A DNA stretch of 64,000 bases from the NCBI GenBank assembly GCA_964606385.1, contig CAZSFZ010000007.1, positions 23,597 through 87,596 of the forward strand, read 5' to 3'. Shown in pieces: positions 15,337-24,331 of this stretch (position 1 is the stretch's first letter; each line of letters starts with the position of its first letter). Source of the stretch: Aquincolibacterium sp964606385 (GTDB taxonomy: Bacteria; Omnitrophota; Omnitrophia; Omnitrophales; Aquincolibacteriaceae). The notes beneath the pieces are model-generated. The model was not told the origin of the DNA. It ran no database searches and was given only the letters and a program-made list of their open reading frames with translations. The position numbers were made by a program, and so were the translations under genes.

Positions 15337-17793
15337 ATGCCCAGAAAATCGAAAGAAAGAAAAAAAGCGGAAGCCAAAATGGCCGCGCAGGAAACAACCT
15401 GCGAAAAAAAATTCGCCTCCAAATACGGTTATTTCACCCCGGACGGCCGCGAATACGTCATCACACGCCCCGACACGCCGCGGCCCTGGGTGAACGTGAT
15501 CTCGAACGGTGATTACGGCACGATCGAAACGCAGACCGGCTCGGGTTTTTCGTGGCGCGACAATTCGAACCTTTCCCGCGTGACGCGCTGGGACCAGGAC
15601 CTGATCCGCGACAACTGGGGCAAATACATCTATGTGCGTGACCGGGATAACGGCGACTACTGGTCGGGGACCTGGAAACCCTGCATGCCGAAATATGATT
15701 TTTTTGAAGTCCGCCACGGGCAGGGCTATTCGGTGCTGAAGAGCAAACTGAACGGGATCCTGTTCGAGAAAACGATCTTTGTGGACGTGGAAGACCCCGT
15801 CGAAGTTTGGAAAGTCGTTTTAACGAACCAGTCGGGGAAAAAACGTCGTCTCAGCCTCTTCACGTATTTTGATTGGTGTCTCGGCAATTGGTCGGATACC
15901 CACCGCGAGTTCCACAAGACGTTCATCGAGACCTGGATCGACAAAAAATTCGGATGCATCCACGGCATCAAGCGCGCGCCGCTCGTGCCGGGATTCATCT
16001 CGACCGGCATGACGGAAAAACCGCTCCAGGGATTCCATGCCGCGCATCCCAAGCCGGTGGCTTACGATGGCGACAAAGAGGCGTTCCTGGGCCGTTACGG
16101 TGAAACCCACGCGCCGGCCGCGGTCGTTGAAGGGAAATGCCGTAATTCGGAAGGCAAGTGGGGGGACGCGGCGGCAAGCCTCCAGGTCGATGTGGACCTT
16201 GGCCCCAAAGAATCCAAAACCATTATTTTTACGCTGGGCTCCACGCGCAGCCGGGAAGAAGCGGAGCGGATCATCCAGAAATACGCGAGCCCCAAGGCCG
16301 CGGACCAGGAGCTCCATAAGGTCAAAGCGCTTTGGGATTCTTTTATCCACGCTTCGGAGATCGAAACGCCGGATGAAGCGCTCAATTTTATGACGAACAC
16401 CTGGATGAAATACCAGGCGATCTCGGCGCGCATCTGGGCGAAATGCGCCTACTATCAATCGAGCGGCGGTTACGGCTTCCGCGACCAGCTTCAGGACTGC
16501 CAGATCTTTTTCGCGACGCGGCCCGAACTCGCGAAAAAACAGATCCTCCTTCACGCTGAACAACAGTTCCCGGACGGCACGGTCTATCACTGGTGGCATC
16601 ACGGCACCAATATCGGCGCTATCACGAATTGTTCCGACGACTTGTTGTGGCTGGATTTCATCACGCTGAATTATCTGGACGAAACGGCCGACGAGGCGAT
16701 CCTGGACACCACGGTCAAATTTCTTCCCGATCCCAAGACCAAGGAAGTGACCTCGGGCACGCTGTATGACCATTTGCTCAGGTCGATCGATAAGGCGCTT
16801 ACGCGGTTTTCGCCGCGCGGGTTGCCGCTCATCGGCGAATGCGATTGGAACGACGGCTTGAGCCATGTCGGAACCAAGTGGAGAGGGGAATCGATCTGGC
16901 TCGGACATTTTCTCTACGGGATCTTGAACCGCATCGCGCCGATTATGGAAAAGCGGGGCGATAAAATCAAGGCCGCGGAATATCTTCGCCGCGCGGAAGC
17001 CATGAAAAAGGCGCTCAACACGGAAGGCTGGGATGGGGAATGGTACCTCGGAGCGACGCGCGACGACGGAAGGCCGCTCGGCAGCAAAAAGTGCGAAACC
17101 GGGAAGATCTTTTTGAACTGCCAGACCTGGGCGGTGATCACGGGCGTGGCGGATGAAAAACGCGCGCGGGTCGCGATGGACGCGGCGGCAAAATGGCTCT
17201 ATAAAAAATACGGTCCGCTTCTTCTGACGCCTGGCTACAACAAGACCGACGCGACGATCGGTTATATCACGCGTTACGCTCCTTCGGTCCGCGAGAACGG
17301 GGGGCTTTACACGCACGCTGGAACGTGGGCGATCCAGGCCGAAGCCATGATGCGCGACGGCGATCTGGCCCACCAGCTTTACAAGAGCTTCAACCCCGCG
17401 TTTCGCGGCCTCGAACCGGATATTTATTACAGCGAACCGTACGTGACACCCGGCAACGTGGATGGGCCGGATTCACCCAATAACGGGCGCGGCGGCTGGA
17501 CCTGGTATACGGGTTCCGCGGCCTGGTACGCGGTCGTGGCCATGAATTGGATGCTGGGCATCCGTCCTGTCGCGAAAGGACTGCTGGTGGATCCCGTGAT
17601 CCCCAAAAAATGGAAGGGTTTCAAAATGAAACGCCTTTTCCGCGGCAGCACGTACCTGATCGAGGTCAAAAACCCGAAACAGACCGGTCAGGGAGTCGCG
17701 TCCGTGGTCGTGGACGGGAAAAAACAAAAAGAAAATCTGATCCCGGACCTTCGGGATGGCCGCACCCACCGGGTCGAAGTTACGCTCGGGTAA
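15337..17793 (+). CDS. GH94 family glycoside phosphorylase
   Basis: 818 aa, glycoside hydrolase family 94 (formerly glycosyltransferase family 36), which phosphorolyses beta-glucosides such as cellobiose, chitobiose or sophoro-oligosaccharides. Seen: the N-terminal beta-sandwich (KYGYFTPDGREYVITRPDTP), linker helices, the (alpha/alpha)6 domain with YQSSGGYGFRDQLQD, WWHHGTNIGAIT and the catalytic-acid segment GECDWNDGLSHVG, and the C-terminal jelly-roll domain. No signal peptide is seen, so it acts in the cytoplasm. ATG at 15337 with AAGGAG 11 bases upstream is preferred over an in-frame extension back to 15253 that overlaps the previous gene. The exact substrate cannot be read from the sequence. 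Confidence 0.88.
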   Translation: MPRKSKERKKAEAKMAAQETTCEKKFASKYGYFTPDGREYVITRPDTPRPWVNVISNGDYGTIETQTGSGFSWRDNSNLSRVTRWDQDLIRDNWGKYIYVRDRDNGDYWSGTWKPCMPKYDFFEVRHGQGYSVLKSKLNGILFEKTIFVDVEDPVEVWKVVLTNQSGKKRRLSLFTYFDWCLGNWSDTHREFHKTFIETWIDKKFGCIHGIKRAPLVPGFISTGMTEKPLQGFHAAHPKPVAYDGDKEAFLGRYGETHAPAAVVEGKCRNSEGKWGDAAASLQVDVDLGPKESKTIIFTLGSTRSREEAERIIQKYASPKAADQELHKVKALWDSFIHASEIETPDEALNFMTNTWMKYQAISARIWAKCAYYQSSGGYGFRDQLQDCQIFFATRPELAKKQILLHAEQQFPDGTVYHWWHHGTNIGAITNCSDDLLWLDFITLNYLDETADEAILDTTVKFLPDPKTKEVTSGTLYDHLLRSIDKALTRFSPRGLPLIGECDWNDGLSHVGTKWRGESIWLGHFLYGILNRIAPIMEKRGDKIKAAEYLRRAEAMKKALNTEGWDGEWYLGATRDDGRPLGSKKCETGKIFLNCQTWAVITGVADEKRARVAMDAAAKWLYKKYGPLLLTPGYNKTDATIGYITRYAPSVRENGGLYTHAGTWAIQAEAMMRDGDLAHQLYKSFNPAFRGLEPDIYYSEPYVTPGNVDGPDSPNNGRGGWTWYTGSAAWYAVVAMNWMLGIRPVAKGLLVDPVIPKKWKGFKMKRLFRGSTYLIEVKNPKQTGQGVASVVVDGKKQKENLIPDLRDGRTHRVEVTLG

Positions 17794-17802
17794 ACGAAGA
17801 AC

Positions 17803-19893
17803 ATGATCCCGCAAAAGAAGCGTTCCACGGGGATAAAAAAGTTCCCGCGGAACGCTTTTTTGTTTTTTCTGACCGCTTGTTTCCTGGGGAGCATGGCAGT
17901 TCCCGCCTTTGCCGCCAACCCTTCTCCCAAACAAAAAACCTCCTATGTCCAGCAGATCGGTCCTGCGGACGGCGAATCATCGATTGATATCGGAAAGGTC
18001 TACAGCCTTGTCCCGCCGGGGAAGCCTCTGCGCGTCTCCACACGATTTAAGGTGGTGGATGACTTTAACGGAAGGGAATTGAAGAACAGTTTGAACGGAG
18101 CTTGGAGCGTCGACAAGGGCGACGAAAAAAAGGTCCGGCTCGATCTCAAAAAAGAAGATGCGCGAAATACCCGTTCGGGCGGTTCCCTATGGGCCCGGGT
18201 GAATTTAAAGCGGAAGGAAAAAACGACTTTTCGCACTTCGCTCGAAAGGCTGGATATGAGCGCAGCGCACTACCTCGTTTTAAAATGCCGGACCGCTGTG
18301 TCGTCCCCGTTCAAGGGGCGCTTACGCGTGGGCCTGACCGATTGGTCCGGCAAAACCGTAGAAAAAGACATTACGGACGCTTGTCTCGAGGAGAACAACT
18401 GGGGAGAAGCGGTGCTTCCCATGAATGTTTTTATGGGGGTCGATCTTGATCAGCTGAGCTCGCTTTCTTTCAGCGCCTTCGCCCGGGAAAGGAACCTGGC
18501 GGGGAAGATCGGCCTGGATGAGATCGCTTTTCTGGGACACGCCGAAGTGGGTTTTGAAAGCGTGGAAGATAATTTTGTGGGGTTCCCACGCTCCATTCAA
18601 AACGAGCACCGGCGCGAAGAATTGCTGGCGACCTCAAGCGATAAAGAACTGTTACTCAAGATCGCGACGGATACCTGGAAATATTTCGAAAACGCGACCG
18701 ATAAAAGGAACCGCCTTGTTTCCGACCACTTTAAACTCGGGGATTTTCCTTTGGCGGCAGCCTACACCTCGCCCACCAATATAGGTTTGGATCTCATGGG
18801 AACGGTCGCCGCGAGGGAACTGGGGATCATTACCCCCGAGGCGGCGGCAGAACGCGCTCAAAGCATTCTTCGCATACTCAAAAAACTCGAAAAATGGAAG
18901 GGATTCTTCCTTAATTTTTATGAAACGACCCGTTTGGGCGTGACCAATCCTTTTGTGTCAAGCGTGGATAACGGATGGCTTGCCATCGCGCTTGTGGTGA
19001 CCCGCCAGGCTTTTTCGGGAGAGATCGCCAAAGACGCCACAGCCCTTTTGGAGCAGATGCATTTCCAGGAATTCCTGGATCCCGACACGAATCACATCGC
19101 GATCGGCTATGACACAAGCCGGCAGAGTTTGACGCCATATCATTACGGCATGCTTGTCACGGAAGCTCGGGCCATGAGTCTTTTCGCCATCGGAAAAGGG
19201 GACATCCCGGAGGAACACTGGTGGTACCTTTACCGAACGGCCCCGGAAGCTTGGGATTGGCAAACGCAAAAACCCCAAGGAAAAACGGTGGAGCGCGACA
19301 AAGTCAGCTATTTCCAAGGCTACTATAAGGATGGGGACAGGAAATTCGTGCCTAGCTGGGGAGGGTCCCTTTTTGAGTTTTTGATGCCCGCTATGGTGAT
19401 TCATGAACAAAAATTTGGGACCAAAAGCTTCAGACTTAATGGCAAAACCGTAACCGAGCTTCACAGGGATTACGCGCTCAAAGAAAAGAAATATCCTGTT
19501 TGGGGGATATCGCCCTCCTCGACCGCGGATGGCCGGCGCTGGATGTACTCCGAATATGGCATCAAAAAACTCGGCGTAAAAGGTTATCCGGACCGCGGCG
19601 TCATCACACCTCACGCGAGCTTTCTGGCGCTGGACTCTTTACCCAAAGACGCGATCAAGAATATCCGGAAGCTTCTGACCTATGAAATTTACGGGGAATA
19701 CGGGTTTTATGACACGATTTCTTTCCCAAGCCAAAAAGTGAACGCTCAGTATTTGGCCCTCGATCAGGGGATGGTGCTGATTCCGATCGCGAACTATCTT
19801 AAAAACGGTGTCATCCAGGAGTATTTTTATAAAGATCCGATCGGCAAGAAAAGCAAAGAATTGCTGAGCCAGGAGGATTTTTTCAGGGGATAA
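17803..19893 (+). CDS. Exported glycoamylase-like protein (GH144/DUF3131-type region)
   Basis: 696 aa. Signal peptide with a basic N-terminus, core AFLFFLTACFLGSMAVPAF and an AFA cleavage site. Residues about 80-240 look like a beta-sandwich carbohydrate-binding module (DDFNGRELKNSLNGAWSVDKG). The rest is an alpha/alpha-type region with TYKYF-like start WKYFENATDK, AYTSPTNIGLDLMGT, SVDNGWLAIALVVTRQAF and WGGSLFEFLMPAM. The TSPTNIG and VDNG-LA motifs recall the glycoamylase-like region of cyclic beta-1,2-glucan synthases and GH144-type enzymes. It starts nine bases after GH94. The likely role is extracytoplasmic cleavage of a glucan; the exact activity is not known. Confidence 0.65.
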   Translation: MIPQKKRSTGIKKFPRNAFLFFLTACFLGSMAVPAFAANPSPKQKTSYVQQIGPADGESSIDIGKVYSLVPPGKPLRVSTRFKVVDDFNGRELKNSLNGAWSVDKGDEKKVRLDLKKEDARNTRSGGSLWARVNLKRKEKTTFRTSLERLDMSAAHYLVLKCRTAVSSPFKGRLRVGLTDWSGKTVEKDITDACLEENNWGEAVLPMNVFMGVDLDQLSSLSFSAFARERNLAGKIGLDEIAFLGHAEVGFESVEDNFVGFPRSIQNEHRREELLATSSDKELLLKIATDTWKYFENATDKRNRLVSDHFKLGDFPLAAAYTSPTNIGLDLMGTVAARELGIITPEAAAERAQSILRILKKLEKWKGFFLNFYETTRLGVTNPFVSSVDNGWLAIALVVTRQAFSGEIAKDATALLEQMHFQEFLDPDTNHIAIGYDTSRQSLTPYHYGMLVTEARAMSLFAIGKGDIPEEHWWYLYRTAPEAWDWQTQKPQGKTVERDKVSYFQGYYKDGDRKFVPSWGGSLFEFLMPAMVIHEQKFGTKSFRLNGKTVTELHRDYALKEKKYPVWGISPSSTADGRRWMYSEYGIKKLGVKGYPDRGVITPHASFLALDSLPKDAIKNIRKLLTYEIYGEYGFYDTISFPSQKVNAQYLALDQGMVLIPIANYLKNGVIQEYFYKDPIGKKSKELLSQEDFFRG

Positions 19894-20065
19894 GACGCTC
19901 TAATCCCTTGGGCTGGAAGAAGATAGGTTTTTGGCCCTAAAGGCGCTCAATTAACGCTTTGAAAAAGCATATCGTAGAGTTAAAATGAGTGAAGCTTGAG
20001 GCACTTATATATCGATAAAAGAACAAGTTATGACAAAGACCATTTTCGAAAGGAGCAACAGCCCC

Positions 20066-21283
20066 ATGATTATTAAGCAAATGCTAAAAGATCGAACTTT
20101 GACGGACAAAGAGAGGAAAAATCTGGCGATCCTCGAAGTTATCCGCAAGAACGGGCCGATCTCAAGGACGGACATTTCCAAGCTTACCGAGCTGAACATT
20201 GTGACGGTTTCCAATTATGTGGGCCACTACATCAAAAAAGGCCTCGTGGTGGAAGGCGAGCTGGATGAATCGACCGGCGGCCGCAAGCCCGTGCTCGTGG
20301 AACTCAACCCCAAGGCGGGATACATCGTGGGGGTGGGCCTGAACATGATGAGCATCGTGGCGGTGCTCGTGGATCTCGAGATCAATGTGATCAGCGAGAT
20401 CAAGCGCGAACGAGCTCCCGAAAATTCCGAAAAGGTCGTGCTTCAAATGGTGGACCTGGCGGCGGAGATCATCGAAAAAGCAGAGGTCGATAAATCCAAG
20501 ATCGTCGGTGTCGGTGTCGGCATTCCGGGGATCATCGATGAACGCGGGCGTACGATCCGCTGGCCTCAGAGCCTCGGCGATAAGGACATTTCCGTTTGCT
20601 CTTCGATCAAGGATACTTTTGAAAAACGGCTGAACATTCCCACGATCGTGGAAAATGACGCGAACGCGGCGGTGCTCGGCGAAAAATGGCTCGGTCTGGA
20701 CCGCGACGTGAGAAATATGGTCTATATGTTCTCGGGTGTCGGCTGCGGCATTCTGATCAACGAAGAGATCTATCGCGGCGCGAACGGAGCGGCGGGGGAA
20801 CTCGGGATCACCAGCGCGCACGCGACCAAGGATTATTCTTTCAAGATCGCGACGCAGCTCGGCCGCTGGGAAATGGATATCGGCATGGTGCGCCACGCGA
20901 GAGAACGCATCGAAAAAGGCGAGCCTTCGGTATTGAAGGATATGCTGAAGGGAGACCTTTCCAAGCTGACCTTCCGCGAAGTGGTGAAGGCCGTCAAAGA
21001 AAAAGACGCGGTCGCGCTCAAGGCGGCTGATCAAGCCGGTCAGGACCTCGGCAAAAAAGTCGCGTTTATCGTGAACCTCCTCAACCCCGAGGTGGTCGTG
21101 ATCGGCGGGGGCATCGAGGATTGCGGCGCGCCGCTTCTTGACGCGATCAAGAACACGGTCAAGGAGTGGTCCGTGGAAGAAGCCGCTACCCAGGTCAAGA
21201 TCATTCCCTCCGCGTTCGGAGAGAATGCGGTCGCGCTTGGCGTGGTGGGCATCGTGGCCCGAGAAGTTTTCGCCCAGGCCTAA
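20066..21283 (+). CDS. ROK family transcriptional regulator
   Basis: 405 aa. N-terminal winged helix-turn-helix (NLAILEVIRKNGPISRTDIS KLTELNIVTVSNYV) followed by a ROK sugar-kinase-like domain: VGVGVGIPGIIDE, VENDANAAVLGEKWLG, NGAAGELGI and VVIGGGIEDCG. NagC/XylR-type ROK proteins repress carbohydrate genes and respond to sugars. The start is taken as ATG 20066, ten bases after AAAGGAG; an ATG at 20030 has no ribosome-binding site. The zinc-binding CxCGxxGCxE motif usual in ROK proteins is missing: the segment after GELG has no cysteine cluster. It probably controls the preceding glucan genes, but the target is unproven. Confidence 0.85.
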   Translation: MIIKQMLKDRTLTDKERKNLAILEVIRKNGPISRTDISKLTELNIVTVSNYVGHYIKKGLVVEGELDESTGGRKPVLVELNPKAGYIVGVGLNMMSIVAVLVDLEINVISEIKRERAPENSEKVVLQMVDLAAEIIEKAEVDKSKIVGVGVGIPGIIDERGRTIRWPQSLGDKDISVCSSIKDTFEKRLNIPTIVENDANAAVLGEKWLGLDRDVRNMVYMFSGVGCGILINEEIYRGANGAAGELGITSAHATKDYSFKIATQLGRWEMDIGMVRHARERIEKGEPSVLKDMLKGDLSKLTFREVVKAVKEKDAVALKAADQAGQDLGKKVAFIVNLLNPEVVVIGGGIEDCGAPLLDAIKNTVKEWSVEEAATQVKIIPSAFGENAVALGVVGIVAREVFAQA

Positions 21284-21307
21284 AAGCTTTTCGGCCCTGA
21301 TCCCGGC

Positions 21308-22336
21308 ATGAAAGCTTTTATACAGGAGCTCAAGGCGCGGGTCCTTGCGGGCGGAGCGATCACCCGGGAAGAAGCCCTGCGCCTAGTCTCGGTCAGGGAT
21401 CCCGCAACGATCGACTTTCTTTTAAGCGCAGCGCACGAGGTCACCCAAAAATTTTGTCCTCCCCGGGCGGATCTCTGTTCCCTCGTGAATGCCAAGAGCT
21501 ACCTTTGCTCGGAAGACTGCGGCTTTTGCTCCCAATCCTCGCATTACAAAACCGGCGTCCAACGCTATCCTCTCATGAAACCCGAAGAAGTCCTTGAAAA
21601 AGCCCTGGCCTGCGAAGCGAACGGCATTCAAAGCTTTTGTGTGGTCACGAGCGGGGAAACCTTAAGTGACGGCGAATTCGAACAGGTCCTCGCGACCTTT
21701 GAATTGCTCAGCGAAAAAACAAAACTCCGGCTGGACGGATCGCTTGGGAATTTAACGGCCGGACAGATCGAAAGGCTTCGCGCTGCCGGCATGCGGCGCT
21801 TTAACCATAACCTTCAATGCTCCCGCGAGTTTTACCCCCGGATCGTGTCGACCCATACCTATGACGAGCGGATGGAAACGCTGAAGTTCCTGGAAACAAA
21901 CGGCGTCGAAGTTTGTTCGGGCGGGATCTTCGGCATGGGGGAGACCGAAGAGGACCGGATCAACCTCGCTTTCGAACTCAAACCTTATGAGCCGCATTGC
22001 CTGCCGGTCAACATCCTGAACCCGCGGCCGGGAACGCCGCTTGAAAAACAGCAAGCCGTTTTGCCCGAAGAGATCGTGAAAACGATCGCGATCTTCCGTT
22101 TGATCCACCCGAAAGCCAATATTAAATTAGCCGGCGGCCGCGAAATGAACCTGGGGGTTTTTTTCCAGGAGAAAGCGCTCCGCGGCGGGGCGAACGGTTT
22201 TGTGGTCGGAGGGTACCTCACCACCTCCGGGAATCCTCTCCAGGAAGATCTCGAGATGCTCCGCCGCTCGGGATTTATGACCGAAAATGCCGAAGCGGGC
22301 AGCTGCTGCCAGGCCGGCTGCGGCCAAAATCATTAA
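21308..22336 (+). CDS. bioB: Biotin synthase
   Basis: Radical SAM enzyme that inserts sulfur into dethiobiotin. 342 aa, normal length. Seen: the radical-SAM cluster motif CSEDCGFCSQS (CxxxCxxC), RYPLMKPEEVLEKA, HNLQCSREFYPRI, SGGIFGMGETEEDRI, VNILNPRPGTPLE and the C-terminal GGYLTTSGNPLQEDLEML. The tail ends in a cysteine-rich CCQAGCGQNH. It is the first gene of the biotin operon; the SDR gene begins three bases after its stop. Confidence 0.96.
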   Translation: MKAFIQELKARVLAGGAITREEALRLVSVRDPATIDFLLSAAHEVTQKFCPPRADLCSLVNAKSYLCSEDCGFCSQSSHYKTGVQRYPLMKPEEVLEKALACEANGIQSFCVVTSGETLSDGEFEQVLATFELLSEKTKLRLDGSLGNLTAGQIERLRAAGMRRFNHNLQCSREFYPRIVSTHTYDERMETLKFLETNGVEVCSGGIFGMGETEEDRINLAFELKPYEPHCLPVNILNPRPGTPLEKQQAVLPEEIVKTIAIFRLIHPKANIKLAGGREMNLGVFFQEKALRGGANGFVVGGYLTTSGNPLQEDLEMLRRSGFMTENAEAGSCCQAGCGQNH

Positions 22337-22339
22337 GCT

Positions 22340-23068
22340 GTGGAAACCTCTCTTCAAGACAAAACGATCCTCATCACCGGAGGCACCAGCTGTCTCGGGA
22401 AAGCGTTTGTCCGTAAAGCCGCGGCGCAAGGCGCTCGCGTTTTTTTTACCTATTTCAAAGCCGCAGAAGACTCTAAGGAGCTCGAGCAATCGGGAGCTTG
22501 CGGGTTTTCTTTGGATCTGGCGAAGACACAGGACATCGACGCGTTCATAACGGCCTTTAAAGAAAAAACAGACGCGCTGGATGTGCTGATCCATAACGCC
22601 GCCGCGACCGCCGATGCCTACATTGAAAAAATGTCCGAAAAGGCATGGGAAGATGTCATGAGCGTCAATCTCAAAGCCCCTTTTTATCTTACCCAGAAAC
22701 TGCTGCCGCTCCTTTTAATGAAGAAACCGAGCAAGATCTTTACGCTTGTGAGCCGCGCGGGACTTTGCGGGCTTGCCGGCGCCGCCAACTACGCCGCCTC
22801 AAAAGGCGGTTTGATCGCCATGACCAAAACCCTGGCAAGAGAGCTCGGCCGCAAGAAGATCCTCGTGAACGCCGTGAATCCAGGATTCATGCGATCCGCC
22901 ATGACGGCGAGTGTTCCCCAAGAGGTCTTGCAGAGGAATCTCGAAGAGAGCCCGCTCAAGGCTTTTTCAGATCCCGAGGAAGTCGCGGACCTTCTCCTCT
23001 TTCTTTCCTCCGACCGGATGCGTCAAGTCACGGGACAAGTCTTTCATTTTGAATCCCGGCCTTTCTAG
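22340..23068 (+). CDS. SDR family oxidoreductase in the biotin operon (FabG-like)
   Basis: 242 aa short-chain dehydrogenase/reductase with GTG start at 22340. Seen: the cofactor motif TGGTSCLGKAF, NAA motif HNAAAT, a YxxxK catalytic pair in NYAASKGGLIAMTK with the upstream serine in LVSRAG, and NAVNPGFMRSAMT. Length and sequence resemble 3-oxoacyl-ACP reductase FabG. Between bioB and a ketoacyl synthase, it may reduce an intermediate of pimeloyl-thioester synthesis, the biotin precursor. That role is inferred from context only. Confidence 0.75.
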   Translation: METSLQDKTILITGGTSCLGKAFVRKAAAQGARVFFTYFKAAEDSKELEQSGACGFSLDLAKTQDIDAFITAFKEKTDALDVLIHNAAATADAYIEKMSEKAWEDVMSVNLKAPFYLTQKLLPLLLMKKPSKIFTLVSRAGLCGLAGAANYAASKGGLIAMTKTLARELGRKKILVNAVNPGFMRSAMTASVPQEVLQRNLEESPLKAFSDPEEVADLLLFLSSDRMRQVTGQVFHFESRPF

Positions 23069-23113
23069 GGTAGAATTTTCCTTCACTTCATACCTGAAGG
23101 GATCATCATATAC

Positions 23114-24319
23114 ATGAAAAGACGCGTGGTCGTTACCGGCATGGGGATCCTTTCCCCCATCGGGAACACCCTTTCCGATTTCCGGGAAAATCTCAAGGCG
23201 GGGATTTCCGGCAAAGAAAAAGCGGACCATTCCATCGTGGAGGGGCATTCCTTCCCGCCGGTCTTTCCCCTGCGGAACTTCAACCCAAGACCCTATGGGA
23301 CGCACCTTTTAGATCCGTTCATTCAGTTCGCGGTCGCGGCGGCCGAACAAGCCGTCCAAGACGCGCGCTTCGACCTGTCGGCCGTCGATCCTTATGACAT
23401 CGCGCTCTCCGTCAGTTCCAGCAAGGGAGGCGTTCATAGCCTCGGACGTTTTAAAGAAAGGTTCGTGCGGAACCCCAGCGCGATCCTCGGGGCAAGGATG
23501 TACACGAGCGCCGTTCCGAATTTCGCGGATCAGTGGATCGCCCGGCGCATGAAGATCCAGGGACCGGCCAAATGCTATGTGGCCGCCTGCGCCACCGGTA
23601 CTGTAGCGATCGTCCAGGGATTCCGCATGGTCTCTGAAGGGCAGGCGCAATATTGTCTTGCCGGTGCGACGGACGCTTCGATATCACCTTTGATGCTGGG
23701 CGGCTACCATAACATGAAAGCCCTCGCAAAAAAAGATATCCGTCCTTTTGATCGACGGCGCGACGGATTTTTAGTGGGAGAAGGCGCCGGCGTGGTTTTC
23801 CTCGAAACGTTGGAGAGCGCAACAGCCCGTGGCGCAAGGATTTACGGAGAGATCGCGGAGGCCGCCTACGGCCAGGATAGCAAGCAGCCCATCCATTTTG
23901 ACAAGAACGAACACGCCCTGTCCTACACGCTCGGAGTTCTTCTTAAAAGGACGGGGCTCGCGCCGCGGGAGATCGATTATATGAACCTGCACGGTACGGG
24001 GACGCGGCACGGCGATCTTTATGAAACCCTGGAGCTTAAAGAAGCGCTCGGCAAAGAAGCGTACAACATTCCGATGAGTTCCACCAAAGGGGCGACAGGG
24101 CACATGCTGGGCGCGACGGGAGCGGTGGAGATCATCGCGACACTGCTCGGGATCCACGAAGGTTTTGTCCCGCCCACGGTCGGGCTTGAAGAAAAAGATC
24201 CGGCGTGTGATCTGGACTATACGGCCGGAAAAATGCGGCCGCGCAAGATCACGAACGCCATCAAGGTTTCCATGGGCTTTGGCGGCCAGATCGCCGCGGT
24301 CCTGCTCAGGAAGGCCTGA
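23114..24319 (+). CDS. Beta-ketoacyl-ACP synthase II-like enzyme in the biotin operon
   Basis: 401 aa, thiolase fold of the FabF/KAS II type: start MKRRVVVTGMGILSPIGN, active-site Cys159 in AACATGTVA, His293 in NLHGTGTRHGD, and Lys325 and His330 in STKGATGHMLGATGA. The Cys-His-His triad is complete, so the enzyme should condense acyl chains. Location between bioB/SDR and bioF suggests that it makes the pimeloyl chain for biotin. BioC, BioH, BioG, BioW and BioI are not in this cluster. It could alternatively be a general fatty-acid enzyme caught in the operon. Confidence 0.85.
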   Translation: MKRRVVVTGMGILSPIGNTLSDFRENLKAGISGKEKADHSIVEGHSFPPVFPLRNFNPRPYGTHLLDPFIQFAVAAAEQAVQDARFDLSAVDPYDIALSVSSSKGGVHSLGRFKERFVRNPSAILGARMYTSAVPNFADQWIARRMKIQGPAKCYVAACATGTVAIVQGFRMVSEGQAQYCLAGATDASISPLMLGGYHNMKALAKKDIRPFDRRRDGFLVGEGAGVVFLETLESATARGARIYGEIAEAAYGQDSKQPIHFDKNEHALSYTLGVLLKRTGLAPREIDYMNLHGTGTRHGDLYETLELKEALGKEAYNIPMSSTKGATGHMLGATGAVEIIATLLGIHEGFVPPTVGLEEKDPACDLDYTAGKMRPRKITNAIKVSMGFGGQIAAVLLRKA

Positions 24320-24331
24320 ACTTTCCCTCGA

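Noticed and set aside
15820..17373. Long open frame antisense to the GH94 gene
   Set aside because: Arginine-rich shadow of a GC-rich gene; no family motif or ribosome-binding site.
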